Source: an uncultured Caryophanales bacterium
Lineage (GTDB): Bacteria > Bacillota_I > Bacilli_A > RFN20 > CAG-826
DNA length: 31,297 nt
NCBI GenBank assembly: GCA_947165725.1
Contig: CAMVBL010000008.1
Location: forward strand, 1 to 31,297
Direction of reading: 5' to 3'
Below are positions 20,835 to 29,491 of this stretch, in pieces; position 1 is the stretch's first letter; the number at the start of each line of letters is the position of its first letter. The notes beneath the pieces are model-generated. The model was given only the letters and a program-made list of their open reading frames with translations. It was not told the DNA's origin and did not search any database. A program made the position numbers and the translations under genes.

Positions 20835-23633
20835 AAGCGCTTCGATGGGATTAATTTTATTAATTCTCCTGCTCATAAAGAAACTAGAAATAATAGCGAT
20901 AGAGAACGCTAAAGCAAACATTGGTAGGAAGGCAACTGGGTTAAAAGAAAAGTGAGAACCGGTCGAAAAAGCATTGCCTATTTCCATATTGGCTAGAAAA
21001 GAAAGCATGAATAGTTCCACACTAGCGACCGCAAAGGAAATAAAACATTGGATTAAGGAATGATAATAAAGAAACTTTCGACTCTCCTTTTTGTTAACAC
21101 CAATGCACCGAGCAAGAGCAATATCTTTCCTTCCTTCCAAGATATAGAGGTAATTACAAATTGTGAGTAACAGGATGGAAATAAGAGTAGCCACTGTGGA
21201 GAAGATGATGAGCACAATTGTGATATAAAAACACACCGTATCCACGCTATCGTTTACATCGCAAAGAGGGTTAACAACATTATAATCAGGAAAGCCCTTT
21301 TTAAATAGACCTAAACTCTCATCAATCTTCTTTGGATCTTTTAATGAAAACGAGATTGAATTTGTTTGTAATTGATAAGCACTGATACCAATTTTGCACT
21401 GGTAAAAAAGTGAAGTCCAATTCTTCGTGTGATATATACAATTCTTATTTGAATCTATAAGACCAGTGACTACGAGCGGCACAACTACATAGTCACTGAT
21501 TACCCCTCCATTGTTTGTTAAAGCTTCCTTTCTAGCGGTCGTCACATAGATTGTTTCATTAATATCTTCTATATGACACTCATTAGCGAAAGCCTTTGAA
21601 ATGGCTATTTCGTTTAAGCTCTCTGGTTTAACGCCTTTTTGCAGGGTTTTTTCTTCAATATCTTCAAATCTAACCCCGTTTTGCAGACTTTTTGCGTAAT
21701 TACCACTTAAAACACCATCTGGGAGGCTTTCCTCGAAAAAGCCGTCTTTATTCTTGGATGTGAACTTATCCACTATTGCGGTTATTTGTTCCTCGTCTTT
21801 TGAAAAATACATTGTTTTAGAAAAGCCCATCATCAGTGATTCTGGATAGATAAGAAACCCTGAATTATTCCCATATATTGGTGAAGTGAGATTACTATCA
21901 TTATTCATAAAGTAATCAACATGCCAGTTAGGGATATGGGCTACTGTATTTGTAAAGACATGAATGCGGTCACGTTCTTCAATTTTCTTTCCATAATAAA
22001 TCCATGGATAAAACATTTCGTCCGCAATTTCAAAAATATATTTATCCATTTCTTTACTATCTAGAAATAGGTTAAGCATCTTATCTCTATTTTCTTTTGC
22101 TTTTAGATAGTATATTTTCTTCATCACCCATGGCTCATTATCCTTAAGTGATAAAGCATCATTAGTCGGAAATCTCATCATTTCTTCAAACATATGTTCA
22201 TTCCATAAATGATTACTATGATAGATTTTTAAACTGTTTTCCAAAGTAAAACCTTTAACAGTTAACAGCTGTTCATCGGTATAATCCCAACTATAATTTG
22301 CTAGATCAAAATAGACATCCAAAGTATTGCCTAATAAATAGTTACTTAACGAATTAATATTTCTATCGATTTGTAATTCAAAACATAAATCTCTTAGGGT
22401 GGCATAATCTAATGACAGAATTATTTCATCATCTTTTAGTAACTGAATATCTTTTGGATATATTTTTGTATCAATATCCTCTAGCCATTCAAATTCGTTT
22501 ATATGGCGAGCGCTAAAACCTGGTATTACACTTCTGCGGTAGCCTTTGGTGAAGGCTAGTTCATTTCTATCTTCGAAGAACTTTTCAAAATTGCAGTAAT
22601 AAGTAGCTCCTATATCATCTACATATTCTGGATAAGTTTCCTTAATATCATTAACTTCATAAAAGTTAGAGGCATATTGTCCTTGGATAGAACTGTTTTT
22701 ATCTTTAAGAGTAACCACGATTGAGTTTTCATCCACTATTTCGCGATATGCTTGTTTGATGTTATCCGCAATTGTGGATGATAAAGCAAAAGCTAAGCCC
22801 ACACCGATCAGTCCTAAAGAAGTCATCGTATAGCAAAGTCCTGTTCTAAGTTTCTTTTGTTTCATCGTGTGGAACGTATGTCTAATAAGAAAACTATCGC
22901 TGATTTTAGCCTTGTCATTGCTAACACCATTATCTAAAACAGGGAGATGTGATTCAGAATTGGTGTCCTTTCTTTGCTGAACGATATTTGCTATTGAGCC
23001 ATTATCCATTTCAATAATGACATCAGCATATTGTTTGGTGAGGCTTTGATCATGAGAAACCATAATCACAATTGCACGCTTAGAAATCTTCTTTAGGATA
23101 TCCATGATTTCTGTTCCAGTATTTTCATCTAATGCCCCAGTTGGTTCATCACATAAAAGAACAGTTGGATCATTAATTAAAGAACGGGCAATAGCCACTC
23201 TTTGTTTTTCACCACCACTTAGCTTATTAACGTTTTGTTTTTCTTTATCAGGTAAGCCAACAATGGCTAGTAGGTCACGACATTTCCTTATCTTTTGACT
23301 CTTAGACATCGAATATAAAGTATCGAGCGGAAATAGCAAATTAGCCAACACGGTCTCTGTTTCGAACAGTTTAAAGTCCTGAAAAACAAAACCATAAGTG
23401 GTCAAACGTAAGCGGCTTAAGTCATCATCATTAAGTGTTTCAATGTTTTGATGATTAACTTGTATAGAACCAGTGAAATCAGTTAATCCAGCGATGCAGT
23501 TTAATAAGGTTGTTTTGCCTGAACCAGATGGTCCATATATCACATAGATCCCTTTTTCTTTAAAGTCAAAAGAGATATTAGTTAATACCTTTCTACTTCC
23601 ATAACTTTTAGATAAATTATTAATCTTAATCAT
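20826..23633 (-). CDS. ABC transporter fusion: ATPase plus FtsX/MacB-type permease with very large extracytoplasmic domain
   Basis: The 935-residue product begins with a complete ABC ATPase: Walker A GPSGSGKT (34-41), signature LSGGEKQR (138-145), Walker B LLCDEPTGALD with D162/E163, and H-loop VSHD. A first membrane span (about 263-285) is followed by roughly 500 extracytoplasmic residues, then three spans near the C-terminus (about 790-925), ending RRINKINPIEALKQ as in FtsX-like permeases. This is the MacB/BceB mechanotransmission architecture with the ATPase fused. It overlaps the preceding ABC fusion gene by 8 bases (ATGATTAA) with AGGAGG 12 bases upstream. The two most likely form a heterodimer. 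The substrate is unknown, and no two-component system or antimicrobial-peptide gene is adjacent. Confidence 0.88.
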   Translation of the reverse strand: MIKINNLSKSYGSRKVLTNISFDFKEKGIYVIYGPSGSGKTTLLNCIAGLTDFTGSIQVNHQNIETLNDDDLSRLRLTTYGFVFQDFKLFETETVLANLLFPLDTLYSMSKSQKIRKCRDLLAIVGLPDKEKQNVNKLSGGEKQRVAIARSLINDPTVLLCDEPTGALDENTGTEIMDILKKISKRAIVIMVSHDQSLTKQYADVIIEMDNGSIANIVQQRKDTNSESHLPVLDNGVSNDKAKISDSFLIRHTFHTMKQKKLRTGLCYTMTSLGLIGVGLAFALSSTIADNIKQAYREIVDENSIVVTLKDKNSSIQGQYASNFYEVNDIKETYPEYVDDIGATYYCNFEKFFEDRNELAFTKGYRRSVIPGFSARHINEFEWLEDIDTKIYPKDIQLLKDDEIILSLDYATLRDLCFELQIDRNINSLSNYLLGNTLDVYFDLANYSWDYTDEQLLTVKGFTLENSLKIYHSNHLWNEHMFEEMMRFPTNDALSLKDNEPWVMKKIYYLKAKENRDKMLNLFLDSKEMDKYIFEIADEMFYPWIYYGKKIEERDRIHVFTNTVAHIPNWHVDYFMNNDSNLTSPIYGNNSGFLIYPESLMMGFSKTMYFSKDEEQITAIVDKFTSKNKDGFFEESLPDGVLSGNYAKSLQNGVRFEDIEEKTLQKGVKPESLNEIAISKAFANECHIEDINETIYVTTARKEALTNNGGVISDYVVVPLVVTGLIDSNKNCIYHTKNWTSLFYQCKIGISAYQLQTNSISFSLKDPKKIDESLGLFKKGFPDYNVVNPLCDVNDSVDTVCFYITIVLIIFSTVATLISILLLTICNYLYILEGRKDIALARCIGVNKKESRKFLYYHSLIQCFISFAVASVELFMLSFLANMEIGNAFSTGSHFSFNPVAFLPMFALAFSIAIISSFFMSRRINKINPIEALKQ

Positions 23634-25734
23634 TGGCGTTTAGTTCCTCCTTTAAAGAAATCTTCTTTGAAAAAGAAATTGGAAGATACGTCGCTAAGAT
23701 ACAAATAAGTAAAGCGGACACAGCTATAAGAAGAGGGAATAGAAATGCTCTTCCATGAAATGAATTAAATGGAATATCTATGATATTAATTAAAGAAGTG
23801 AATCTTTCTATTAAATGATTAAGCGGATTTTGACTCACTAACGCAATGATGAAAGATAATGCTAATCCTATAAGACCTATTAGGCAGTTTTCAAAAACAT
23901 ATAATGATGAGATATCTTCTCTTGTCGCACCGATACAAAGTAATATTGCAGAATCTTTAATATCTTCAGCGTACGAGGCAAATGAAACAATACCAATAAT
24001 CATTGCGGTACCCACTAAAGCGATGACTAAGAATATTTCCATACCTACACTTGCAACGTCCACTAGGGAGAATAATGTTTCCTCAACAGTTAAAGCATTA
24101 CTATTAAGGCTATATCCTTCTTTTAAATTCTTTTTCATCTCTTTTAATTGATATACATCTCCACTATTTTTAAGAAATACACGGTGTGAATAATTAGAGA
24201 TATATTCATTATCAGAAGCAAACATAATACGATCTTTCCAGCTAGTTTCTCCTAGATACTCAGAAAGATTATTTAACAATGTCTCTTCCATATACTTATC
24301 TAAAGCTTTATATGAATAGTAAATCTTAGGGGTATTTAAGAACGACAATTCTTTAACAACACCAACGATTTCCACTAGCCTGTCATAGACAAAGTAGTCT
24401 GTAATATATGGTTTTTCGATATCATCAGTATAATAAGTAAATGAAGCGCCATCTGTTAAACGAATATAAGTATTAAGTGGATTACTTTTTATTTCTTTCT
24501 TTAGATAGTCATAAGCGGTTTGGTTAATAACTACCATATTAAGGGTGTCTATCATCGGTAATTTACCTTTTATTAATAGGCTTTTATTAATTGAAGAATC
24601 GCAAAAAGAATAGACAGGTGTATATGTTAAGTTATTTATTTCTTTGTCGTTGATATATGTGTCTAAGGCTGGTGTCACTAATGAATCATATGAATAACAA
24701 TAATGTAAGAAATCATATTCATTACTTAATGTATCTATCTCTTCTTCACTAGCACGTAATGTTTGTATAAGTGTAATTGGTGATTCATCACTAACGATTT
24801 TGTTTTCTTTACTAATAGAAGCCACTCCATAATCAAATTGGCGTTCCGCTGAATTCATAATGGAGTCATGAGCACCATTAGTAAAACCAAATATCAACAT
24901 ACTAGCGGTGGCCCCAATCGTGACCGCTAATATTGAGAAGATATTTCTTTTAAATCTTTTAGCGAAGTTTCTAGCGATAATTTTTGAGTACCAATTAGGA
25001 TTACTTTTTCTTTCTTTATCTATTTGATGATGTTTGCCGTTTATGAGTTTTATCTTTTCGTCTTGCACTACTCTTCCATCTTTCATATGGATGATGCGGT
25101 CGCTATATCTTTTAGCTAGTTCTTCATTATGAGTAACCATAATTACTAAAGAAGTTTTACTAGCTTCTTTTAAAGATTCCATTACTAGTAAGGCATTATC
25201 TTTATCTAAGGCCCCTGTTGGTTCATCAGCGAGTATAACATTAGTCTTACTAATAAAGGCACGCATAATAGCGATTCTTTCTTTTTCTCCACCAGATAAT
25301 TTGGAACATTTCTTATCTAGCAACTCTTCTTTAATAGAAAACTTATTTATCAATGATAACACTTTCTCTTTCGCGACTTTAAAACTATCCCCATTTAACA
25401 AACAAGGAAGCATGATGTTATATAAAGCAGTTTGGTTTTCTAATAAATGGTAATGTTGAAAGATATAACTTATTTCACTTTTTCTAAAAGTTACTTGTTG
25501 TTTGTTTTTATATTTAGCGATGTTATCACCTTTATAATAAACCGTTCCTTCACTTGATTTATCTAATCCACCAATAAGATTAAGCAAAGTTGATTTACCA
25601 CATCCAGATTTGCCCAAAATGCTTATTAAACCTGTTTCAGGGAATGACAAAGTGATGTCCTTTAAGACATACTTTTTTTCATTTTTATTAATAAAATAGG
25701 CTTTAGAAACTTTACTTAATTCAATTAGTGGCAT
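23626..25734 (-). CDS. ABC transporter fusion: ATPase plus FtsX-type permease (partner subunit)
   Basis: The 702-residue product has an N-terminal ATPase with Walker A GKSGCGKST (41-49), Q-loop in FQHYHLLENQ, signature LSGGE (146-150), Walker B ILADEPTGALD (D170/E171) and H-loop THNE. A linker of about 25 residues leads to a membrane span near residue 275. An extracytoplasmic region of about 250 residues follows, then three C-terminal spans, and it ends ISFSKKISLKEEL, the usual FtsX tail. It is smaller than its partner because its outer domain is half the size. AGAGGG lies 7 bases before the ATG, inside the right arm of a hairpin (25742-25764) that follows fhs. MacB-like export, lipoprotein handling and peptide resistance are all possible roles. 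Confidence 0.88.
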   Translation of the reverse strand: MPLIELSKVSKAYFINKNEKKYVLKDITLSFPETGLISILGKSGCGKSTLLNLIGGLDKSSEGTVYYKGDNIAKYKNKQQVTFRKSEISYIFQHYHLLENQTALYNIMLPCLLNGDSFKVAKEKVLSLINKFSIKEELLDKKCSKLSGGEKERIAIMRAFISKTNVILADEPTGALDKDNALLVMESLKEASKTSLVIMVTHNEELAKRYSDRIIHMKDGRVVQDEKIKLINGKHHQIDKERKSNPNWYSKIIARNFAKRFKRNIFSILAVTIGATASMLIFGFTNGAHDSIMNSAERQFDYGVASISKENKIVSDESPITLIQTLRASEEEIDTLSNEYDFLHYCYSYDSLVTPALDTYINDKEINNLTYTPVYSFCDSSINKSLLIKGKLPMIDTLNMVVINQTAYDYLKKEIKSNPLNTYIRLTDGASFTYYTDDIEKPYITDYFVYDRLVEIVGVVKELSFLNTPKIYYSYKALDKYMEETLLNNLSEYLGETSWKDRIMFASDNEYISNYSHRVFLKNSGDVYQLKEMKKNLKEGYSLNSNALTVEETLFSLVDVASVGMEIFLVIALVGTAMIIGIVSFASYAEDIKDSAILLCIGATREDISSLYVFENCLIGLIGLALSFIIALVSQNPLNHLIERFTSLINIIDIPFNSFHGRAFLFPLLIAVSALLICILATYLPISFSKKISLKEELNAND

Positions 25735-25735
25735 A

Positions 25736-25764
25736 AAAAATCCCTCTATAGATTAAATAGGGGG
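25736..25764. promoter_or_regulatory. Hairpin covering the ribosome binding site of the 702-residue ABC gene
   Basis: CCCTCTAT (25742-25749), 7-base loop, ATAGGGGG (25757-25764). On the minus strand the GAGGG ribosome binding site forms part of the 3' arm and is followed by ATTTTTT then the ATG, so the element resembles both a terminator of fhs and a structure hiding the start site. The minus-strand stem has one C-A mismatch. Confidence 0.5.
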
Positions 25765-25794
25765 AATTTTTCATTTTTGTCCGAAAAAATTTAA

Positions 25795-27423
25795 TTAATG
25801 ATCAAGTTTTTGATCGTAAGGCACATCTTCCATCTTCACAGCGGCTGGAACTTTTGGTAAGCCAGGCATTGTCATAATAGCGCCTGTTAATGGAACGATG
25901 AAGTTTGCACCAGCGGATAATCTCACTTCACGAATAGTGACCGTGAAACCTCTTGGAGCGCCTAAGACTTTTGGATCATCGGTTAATGATTGAGGGGTCT
26001 TAGCGATACAGATTGGAGTTTTATCAAAACCTAATTTAGTAAAGTCTTCAATTTGTTTATTAGCAGCATCGGTATAAACAACTTCACCCGCACCATAGAT
26101 TTCTTTACAAATGGTTTCAATCTTTTCTTTAATTGGAAGATTGACATCATATAAAGGATGATAATGGGATTCTTTAGTGTTGAGGATGTTCATGACCGCT
26201 CTAGCGAGTTCTGCACCACCTTTACCACCATCAGCAAAAGCTGAGCAGTAAGCATGGTCGTAACCATTTTCTTCACACCACTTGCTTAAGAAAGCGGTTT
26301 CTGCTTCAGTATCACTAGCGAAGTGGTTGATACAAACCACTGCTGGGACACCGAATTTTTCAACGTTTTCAATATGTTTCTTTAAGTTACAAACACCGTT
26401 TTTAAGAGCTTCAACATTTTCATTAGCGAGTTCTTCAAATGGTTGACCACCATGCATCTTAAGAGCGCGGATTGTGGCGACCACAACAACGGCATCTGGT
26501 TTTAAACCAGCAACACGACATTTGATATCTAAGAATTTTTCCGCACCAAGGTCAGCACCGAAGCCTGCCTCTGTAACCACGACTGGGGCTAACTTAAGAG
26601 CCATCTTTGTGGCGATGATTGAGTTACAACCGTGAGCGATATTAGCAAATGGTCCACCATGTATAATTGCAGGATTACCTTCTAATGTTTGAACGAGGTT
26701 TGGATTAAGCGCAGTAATCATGAGTTTCATGATGGCGTGGCTAATTCTTAATTGTCTTAGGAAGACTGGCTTTTCATCATAGCTATAAGCAACGATGATG
26801 TTGTTGATTCTATTCATAAAGTCATCAACATCTTTAGATAAGCAAAGAATAGCCATTAATTCACTAGCGACAGTAATGACGAATTCTTCTTGTCTAGGAG
26901 CGACTTTAGTTTCACCTTCAGAAACAGTTACTTTTCTTAAGGCTCTATCGTTCATATCAAGGGCTCTTTTCCAAAGAATTCTTTCAGGATTGATATTTAA
27001 TTCATTGCCTTGCCAAATTGAGTTATCAATGCAAGCAGCAATTAAGTTAATAGAACTTGTTAAGGCGTGCATGTCACCTGTGAAGTGTAAGTTGATATCT
27101 TCACTTGGAACAACAAGAGCTTTACCACCACCAGTAGCGCCGCCTTTAATACCAAAGACTGGACCAAGGGATGGTTCTCTTAAACACACTAATGAAGGAA
27201 CACCGATATAGCGTAAGCCGTCATGTAAACCAATGGAGGTAGTTGTTTTACCTTCACCAGCTTTAGTTGGAGTAATCGCTGTTACTAATACTAGTTTGCC
27301 GTTAGGACGATCTTTTAATTCGTCCATAATTTTTAATGAGATTTTAGCCTTATCATATCCAAATGGAATAAGGTACTTCTCATCCACATTAATCATTTTT
27401 GCTACATCGAAAATGTTTCCCAT
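25795..27423 (-). CDS. fhs: Formate-tetrahydrofolate ligase
   Basis: Makes 10-formyl-THF from formate, THF and ATP for purine synthesis and formyl-Met-tRNA. The 542-residue product has the ATP-binding TPTKAGEGKTTT at 51-62, LREPSLGPVFGIKGGATGGG in the next 50 residues, the FTGDMHA and GGPFANIAHGCNS blocks, TEAGFGADLGAEKF, and the C-terminal PGLPKVPAA. Length is close to the usual 555. GAGAGG lies 9 bases before the ATG. It is 21 bases after the tcdA-like gene, in the same direction. With folC at the other end of the window it shows an active folate one-carbon pathway. Confidence 0.97.
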   Translation of the reverse strand: MGNIFDVAKMINVDEKYLIPFGYDKAKISLKIMDELKDRPNGKLVLVTAITPTKAGEGKTTTSIGLHDGLRYIGVPSLVCLREPSLGPVFGIKGGATGGGKALVVPSEDINLHFTGDMHALTSSINLIAACIDNSIWQGNELNINPERILWKRALDMNDRALRKVTVSEGETKVAPRQEEFVITVASELMAILCLSKDVDDFMNRINNIIVAYSYDEKPVFLRQLRISHAIMKLMITALNPNLVQTLEGNPAIIHGGPFANIAHGCNSIIATKMALKLAPVVVTEAGFGADLGAEKFLDIKCRVAGLKPDAVVVVATIRALKMHGGQPFEELANENVEALKNGVCNLKKHIENVEKFGVPAVVCINHFASDTEAETAFLSKWCEENGYDHAYCSAFADGGKGGAELARAVMNILNTKESHYHPLYDVNLPIKEKIETICKEIYGAGEVVYTDAANKQIEDFTKLGFDKTPICIAKTPQSLTDDPKVLGAPRGFTVTIREVRLSAGANFIVPLTGAIMTMPGLPKVPAAVKMEDVPYDQKLDH

Positions 27424-27444
27424 AAATAGAACCTCTCTTTTATT

Positions 27445-28125
27445 TCATTTGTTATCTATTATGCTATTCAAAATAAATTTTGCAATAGTTAATCCTGCTG
27501 CGGAAGGCACCATCATTGTAGAATATAGTTTTTCCGCGTTCTTTTGTGGTATTTCTTCAGAGATAACTACGTTAATCTTGCTTAAATCTAATTCTGCCTT
27601 CTTAGCTTCATATCTAATTTTCTTAGCTAATGGATCATTACGAGTTTGATTTAATTTACTAACTCTTACTTGTTCTGGATTAAAACGATTAGCCATGCCT
27701 AAAGACATGATTGATGGAATGTTATATTCTTGTGCCTTTTTAGCAAGGAATAATTTACCTTCAACATCATCAATGGCATCAACGATATAATCTATCTTTT
27801 GATTGAAATCAAACTCTTGAGCTTTGCCTTTGAACGTTTTGATATCTAAATCAGGATTAATCATTAATAATCTTTCTTTAGCGGCTTCGACTTTATCTCT
27901 TGCAATATCTTTACTTGTATATAAGATTTGGCGGTTTAAATTACTTGGATCAACTTTATCAAAGTCCACGATTATAAAATGGGCTACACCAGTTCTCGCT
28001 AAAGCCTCAAGAGCGGTTCCACCCACTCCACCTAAACCGAAAACAGCGATAACTTTATCTTGGAGTTTGTGAAAGTTATCCTCTCCGAGTAATCCAATTG
28101 AACGCGCAAATATATCTTTATTCAT
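27445..28125 (-). CDS. tcdA: E1-like enzyme TcdA (tRNA threonylcarbamoyladenosine dehydratase)
   Basis: TcdA (YgdL/CsdL) uses ATP to cyclise t6A37 of tRNA to ct6A. The 226-residue product has the ThiF/UBA fold: RSIGLLGE near the start, FGLGGVGG (29-36) for nucleotide binding, the DFDKVDPSNLNRQ block, the DAIDD motif and DPLAKKIR, all in TcdA order. It ends VPSAAGLTIAKFI. The sequence contains no cysteine at all, so a Cys-based adenylate-thioester route is excluded and a ThiF/MoeB role is unlikely. Its ATG overlaps the miaA stop by 8 bases (ATGAATAA) with AGAGG 6 bases upstream. It ends in TGA, which supports the standard genetic code. Confidence 0.87.
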   Translation of the reverse strand: MNKDIFARSIGLLGEDNFHKLQDKVIAVFGLGGVGGTALEALARTGVAHFIIVDFDKVDPSNLNRQILYTSKDIARDKVEAAKERLLMINPDLDIKTFKGKAQEFDFNQKIDYIVDAIDDVEGKLFLAKKAQEYNIPSIMSLGMANRFNPEQVRVSKLNQTRNDPLAKKIRYEAKKAELDLSKINVVISEEIPQKNAEKLYSTMMVPSAAGLTIAKFILNSIIDNK

Positions 28126-28999
28126 TTGTGACCTCTTTTAAGAGTTCTTCTCTTGTGGCAAATTCTTTACAAGGCAATTGATGTTTGAAGAATGTGACTT
28201 GTCTTTTAGCATAGTTTCTTGTTCTCTTTTTGATGAGTTCTTTACATTCTTCTAAGGTGCATTTGCCTTCCAAATAATCAATTACTTCTTTATAGCCAAT
28301 TGCCACTTTTGCGGTTAATGACAAGTCGTATTTATTTAGTAATCCTTTGACTTCATCTAGTAAGCCATTATCAAACATTTGGTCGACACGGGCATTAATA
28401 TTCTCATATAATTCTTCTCTATTTGGATTGATGAAATAGAATTGCACATCCTCATCTTTGAAGAATAAAGCGTGTTCTTGTTTATCAATACTTTCGGACT
28501 TAGTTGTTTTATGAGTTCTAGCGATTTGAAGTGCTCTAATGACTCTCTTGCGGTTATTCATATGAATTGTTTCTGTCGCCTTCATATCAACTTTCTTTAA
28601 CATTTCATAAAGTTCTTCATTAGATAACTCTTCTAAGTCAGAAACATCCGCTTCTTCTTCATCTTCAAAAACATAATCATAAAGTGCGGCTCTAATATAT
28701 AAGCCAGTACCACCACAGACGATGATGGTTGGATATTTCTTTTTAAGTTCTAAATAAGTCTTTCTAAAATCTTGTTGATATTCCTTAACAGAATAAGATT
28801 TATTTGGTTTAACTATATCTAAAAGATAATGTTTCTTATAGCCTTCACTATCTTTTTCCACTTTAGCGGTACCAATATCCATTTCTTGATAAATTTGAAA
28901 AGCATCTCCATTAATGATTGGAGCGGAATATTTCTTTGATATTGTTAAAGCTAAGGATGTTTTTCCTGATCCTGTAGGACCGACAATGACTATAAGCAT
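28118..28999 (-). CDS. miaA: tRNA dimethylallyltransferase MiaA
   Basis: MiaA prenylates A37 of tRNAs that read UNN codons (i6A37), using DMAPP from the MEP pathway that contains IspF. The 293-residue product starts with P-loop GPTGSGKT (7-14), then GDAFQIYQEMDIGTAKV, GGTGLYIRA, and RKRVIRALQI, and ends in the KKRTRNYAKRQVTFFKH block. The ATG at 28999 must be the true start because the P-loop begins at residue 7. No Shine-Dalgarno precedes it. Instead TATAAT ends 6 bases before the ATG, so the transcript should begin at the start codon. It is followed by tcdA with an 8-base overlap. Confidence 0.97.
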   Translation of the reverse strand: MLIVIVGPTGSGKTSLALTISKKYSAPIINGDAFQIYQEMDIGTAKVEKDSEGYKKHYLLDIVKPNKSYSVKEYQQDFRKTYLELKKKYPTIIVCGGTGLYIRAALYDYVFEDEEEADVSDLEELSNEELYEMLKKVDMKATETIHMNNRKRVIRALQIARTHKTTKSESIDKQEHALFFKDEDVQFYFINPNREELYENINARVDQMFDNGLLDEVKGLLNKYDLSLTAKVAIGYKEVIDYLEGKCTLEECKELIKKRTRNYAKRQVTFFKHQLPCKEFATREELLKEVTNE

Positions 29000-29005
29000 G
29001 GTCTT

Positions 29006-29014
29006 ATTATAACA
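29006..29014 (-). promoter_or_regulatory. Extended -10 promoter giving a leaderless miaA transcript
   Basis: TGTTATAAT on the minus strand is a perfect extended -10 box. The predicted start, 7 bases after it, is the A of the miaA ATG at 28999. The TG of the box lies directly after the T run of the preceding terminator. Confidence 0.6.
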
Positions 29015-29038
29015 AAAAATGCGATTCTATTCGCATTT
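29014..29038 (-). terminator. Rho-independent terminator of the miaB-ylbF-149-aa gene operon
   Basis: On the minus strand AAATGCGA-ATAGAA-TCGCATTT, an 8-bp stem with a 6-base loop, followed by T. It starts 2 bases after the stop codon at 29040. Confidence 0.82.
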
Positions 29039-29039
29039 A

Positions 29040-29489
29040 TTATTTAGAGTAGAATTCTTTAATCTTTTCCCAATCTTGAGCTTCTTTTAAAATCTCTTGA
29101 ATGTTCATACCGTTTTTTGCGGTTCTATTTGTGCCCCACTTTAATTTGAAGGTTTTAAATAGTAATTCCTTTGATTTCTTTGATGGAGACTGATTCGTTA
29201 ACTCAAGGAGGAAATCTTTTAACTCATCATTATATCTATTCATGATAATAGAAGCCGCTCCAAAGGAATCTTCCTTTTCACCAGTTAAGACAATATTAAT
29301 CAATTCGTAAAAGTCACCGAGAGGTAACTTATAAAAGCCATTCTCATCACCCCAGCCATAGTCATAAAGTTGGCATTTGACCCATTCCGAGTTATCTGAT
29401 TCACGGAAGAATCTACCATCTTTTTCAACTAAGCCAAAATCAGCGGCGGTTTCCTTATTGAAAAGTGTACTCATTAAGAAATATTTCAT
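29040..29489 (-). CDS. Hypothetical protein, 149 residues
   Basis: I do not recognise this protein. It is soluble-looking, has no signal peptide or membrane span, and is rich in aromatic and charged residues. It has KWGTNRTAKNGMNIQE near the C-terminus and YDYGWGDENGFYKLPLGDFYELINI in the middle, and one Cys only. It is the third gene of a miaB-ylbF operon: its ATG lies 2 bases after the ylbF stop and has no ribosome binding site of its own, so translation depends on ylbF. A terminator follows directly. The position suggests a role linked to tRNA modification or RNA turnover, but that is inference from context only. Confidence 0.75.
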   Translation of the reverse strand: MKYFLMSTLFNKETAADFGLVEKDGRFFRESDNSEWVKCQLYDYGWGDENGFYKLPLGDFYELINIVLTGEKEDSFGAASIIMNRYNDELKDFLLELTNQSPSKKSKELLFKTFKLKWGTNRTAKNGMNIQEILKEAQDWEKIKEFYSK

Positions 29490-29491
29490 AA

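Noticed and set aside
26795..27211. 138-codon open frame on the plus strand opposite fhs, and another at 27233-27649
   Set aside because: They lie antisense to fhs and tcdA, which have clear family motifs. They have no ribosome binding site or recognisable domain, and long antisense frames are common opposite genes of this codon use.
27445..27447. Mollicutes genetic code with TGA as Trp
   Set aside because: TGA ends the tcdA-like gene at the expected place. Readthrough would run into fhs, and no recognised gene has an internal TGA.
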